This document shows, in pieces, positions 63,606 to 64,000 of a DNA stretch of 64,000 nt; within the stretch, counting starts at the first letter, position 1; each line of letters opens with the position of its first letter. The notes beneath the pieces are model-generated. The model was not told the origin of the DNA. It saw only the letters and a list, made by a program, of their open reading frames with translations, and searched no databases. The DNA is from Sphingomonas hankyongi (GTDB taxonomy: Bacteria > Pseudomonadota > Alphaproteobacteria > Sphingomonadales > Sphingomonadaceae), in assembly GCF_023516575.1 (NCBI RefSeq), contig NZ_JAMGBE010000004.1:107501-171500 (forward strand). The letters run 5' to 3'. Made by a program: the position numbers and the translations under genes.

Positions 63606-64000
63606 ATGCATCGCGTGTTTTTCGGTACTTTGTTGCTTGCTATTGTCGCGGCCTCGCCAGCTTCGGCGACGGGCCCTGCGGTCACGAGTGCCGAACGATT
63701 TCCGACTCCTTCTCCATTGCCCGATGGACCGGCACTGCCCGGTGACGAGGCGCTCGATTGCGCGTCGCTCTACGCCGAGAGCAAGTACCGCCTCGCGGAG
63801 AACAACAAACTCAACAAGCAGGCGCTCGACAAGACCTACGTGAAAGGGGCCGAAACCAAGGCGCTCGAGACGGTCGGCATGCTGGGCGGGATGATTCCCG
63901 TCTTGGGCAGCGTGGTCTCGATGGGCGCGGCGATGGGCCAGATGGCAACCACGAAGGCCGATGCGGAGCGCAATTACGGCGAAATCGACCGCAAGGGCGA
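63606..64000 (+). CDS. secreted hypothetical protein, cut by the window end
   Basis: 131 codons are visible from ATG 63606. A signal peptide (MHRVFFGTLLLAIVAASPAS) is followed by a Pro-rich segment (RFPTPSPLPDGPALPGDEAL), one Cys, a short helix with Lys/Asn/Leu (YRLAENNKLNKQALDK) and a weakly hydrophobic Gly/Met-rich stretch (VGMLGGMIPVLGSVVSMGAA). No family recognised. The C-terminus lies outside the window. Confidence 0.75.
   Translation, partial: MHRVFFGTLLLAIVAASPASATGPAVTSAERFPTPSPLPDGPALPGDEALDCASLYAESKYRLAENNKLNKQALDKTYVKGAETKALETVGMLGGMIPVLGSVVSMGAAMGQMATTKADAERNYGEIDRKG

Overview
The window reads as a high-GC chromosome segment from a sphingomonad (Alphaproteobacteria, Sphingomonadales: Sphingomonas, Sphingosinicella or Sphingomicrobium-like). 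Support comes from alphaproteobacterial families (DUF4167, DUF3572, DUF177, COQ9, cytochrome bc1 chaperone CBP3), a DivK-like regulator, a TonB-dependent receptor of sphingomonad style, an EcfG-type promoter match and a ribBX-type riboflavin gene. Coding density is very high and many neighbours overlap by 4 bp (ATGA). No rRNA, tRNA, CRISPR array, transposase or integrase was seen. Both ends cut through genes.

Layout. 1-4.6 kb: CBS-domain protein (cut), small membrane protein, thioesterase, two tandem secreted DUF4139 paralogues and a DUF4167 protein. 4.8-8.0 kb: the operon hisS-prfA-prmC. 8.0-13.9 kb: TonB-dependent receptor, SMR transporter, DUF1345 protein, EamA permease and ispG. 14.0-19.1 kb: the most unusual part, four co-directional genes made of a TIR-TM-TPR protein, two small paralogous proteins of unknown family and a SLOG protein with four membrane segments. 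19.1-23.9 kb: isoaspartyl peptidase, FemAB-like acetyltransferase, GDPD, RidA, SDR, DUF3572 and divK. 23.9-28.4 kb: rpmG, an ATP-dependent DNA ligase, an exported amidohydrolase and a two-domain cold-shock protein. 28.6-32.7 kb: rnd, lptC-lptA-lptB and rpoN. 32.7-40.8 kb: an EEP-family phosphohydrolase, gyrB, an RhlE-like helicase, recF and dnaN. 40.9-47 kb: fasciclin lipoprotein, a secreted repeat protein behind an EcfG-like promoter, a tryptophan-to-kynurenine operon and BamE. 47-53.5 kb: CBP3, DUF177, ssb, feoA-feoB, COQ9, EamA and an old yellow enzyme. 53.5-60.2 kb: riboflavin cluster ribD-ribE-ribBX-ribH, a small membrane protein, gltX and nadE. 60.3-64 kb: prs, SDR, rpmI-rplT, a periplasmic alpha carbonic anhydrase and a secreted protein cut by the window end.

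The candidate new system is the 14.07-19.09 kb cassette. A TIR enzyme-like domain with the conserved acidic residue, a SLOG domain and SLATT-like membrane segments recall the logic of Thoeris and related nucleotide-signal defence systems, in which a TIR-made ADP-ribose derivative is sensed by a SLOG domain that drives an effector. The TIR protein here is membrane-anchored with a TPR domain probably outside the cytoplasm. The two small proteins in the middle share a C-terminal Asp-Pro / Lys-Asn-Gly4 signature that I cannot assign to any family. Other notable points are an HTH-RibB-RibX triple fusion with a perfect palindrome at its 5' end, a terminator-like hairpin inside the rpmG leader, and an alternating purine/pyrimidine tract just upstream of gyrB.
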